A DNA stretch of 14,681 bases. Source: Fidelibacterota bacterium UBA7303. Lineage in GTDB: Bacteria; Fidelibacterota; Marinisomatia; Marinisomatales; UBA1611. Below the pieces are notes generated by a model, which did no database searches, was not told the origin of the DNA, and was given only the letters and a program-made list of their open reading frames with translations. A program made the position numbers and the translations under genes. The stretch is taken from positions 1 through 14,681 of the forward strand of contig DKQR01000134.1 of NCBI GenBank assembly GCA_002471805.1, given 5' to 3'. Positions 14,608-14,681 of the stretch are shown in pieces; within the stretch, counting starts at the first letter, position 1; every line of letters begins with the position of its first letter.

Positions 14608-14676
14608 AAAAAGCCCCGTTAGTTAACCCTCGAGAAAAACAATTTTCCCTGAAGAGCACGCCACACCAACGGGGCT
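14608..14676 (-). terminator. Three-tier hairpin with U-run, probable terminator of a gene beyond the right edge
   Basis: Read on the minus strand, AGCCCCGUU (14676-14668) pairs perfectly with AACGGGGCU (14620-14612) over 9 bp and is followed by five U (14612-14608). Inside the 47-nt loop, CUCUU (14656-14652) can pair with GAGGG (14631-14627), and GGGAAAA (14649-14643) pairs with UUUUCUC (14638-14632) around a UUGU loop. The GC-rich closing stem plus U-run indicate an intrinsic terminator for minus-strand transcription. The long internal arm is more than a terminator needs, so it may also be the end of a structured RNA, an attenuator before the thioesterase, or a dispersed repeat. Confidence 0.55.
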
Positions 14677-14681
14677 GAATC

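Noticed and set aside
14249..14659. 136-codon minus-strand frame overlapping the thioesterase start
   Set aside because: It runs through the edge hairpin and then reads the thioesterase gene out of frame; its composition is shadow-like, with no recognisable domain.
14612..14676. Integron attC site at the right edge, suggested by CCGTTAG and CCAACGG arms
   Set aside because: The order of the GTT and AAC cores is inverted relative to attC on both strands, the RYYYAAC/GTTRRRY consensus fails, and the U-run fits a terminator.

Overview
The window reads as one chromosomal segment of a Gram-negative bacterium of the Bacteroidetes/FCB type, most likely a relative of Candidatus Marinimicrobia (SAR406). 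Four things point there. One secreted protein ends in a type IX secretion (T9SS) sorting domain with a YPNPFNPTT motif. One small protein has an N-terminal half resembling the Bacteroidetes ribosomal protein bL38 (DUF4295). None of the three tRNAs encodes its 3' CCA. One gene is preceded by a promoter-like element matching the Bacteroidetes TAnnTTTG form. The taxonomy is inference. I see no mobile element, CRISPR array or integration scar.

Left block (1-7475, all minus strand). Transcription runs right to left: smpB, tyrS, a lipoprotein alkaline phosphatase-superfamily enzyme, an ABC ATPase (TTG start), its ABC-2 permease, a CNNM/CBS-domain membrane protein, and the bL38-like protein. These are followed by tRNA-Ser(GGA), tRNA-Ser(UGA) and the start of an acyltransferase-3 gene cut by the window edge. 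smpB to the permease is extremely tight: three ATGA overlaps and one 1-nt gap. Translation functions (ribosome rescue, Tyr-tRNA charging, a probable ribosomal protein, Ser tRNAs) are thus interleaved with envelope functions.

Central plus-strand island (7603-8836). tRNA-Leu(CAG) is followed by a textbook terminator and then by a GT-B glycosyltransferase. The glycosyltransferase closely resembles the eukaryotic GTDC1/QTMAN family (DUF3524), which mannosylates queuosine in tRNA. This is the most interesting gene in the window.

Right block (8875-14508, all minus strand). This is an apparent operon running hotdog acyl-CoA thioesterase, acs (acetyl-CoA synthetase), pepA (M17 leucyl aminopeptidase), and a secreted endonuclease/exonuclease/phosphatase-fold protein with an N-terminal CBM9-like domain and a T9SS tail. 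Acetate/acyl-CoA handling and peptide turnover sit together with an exported hydrolase, which fits heterotrophic use of organic matter. A three-tier RNA hairpin with a U-run lies upstream of the thioesterase at the right edge and probably ends transcription of whatever lies beyond.

Coding density is high. No gene-free stretch exceeds 300 bases; the longest are 7476-7602 and 14509-14681.
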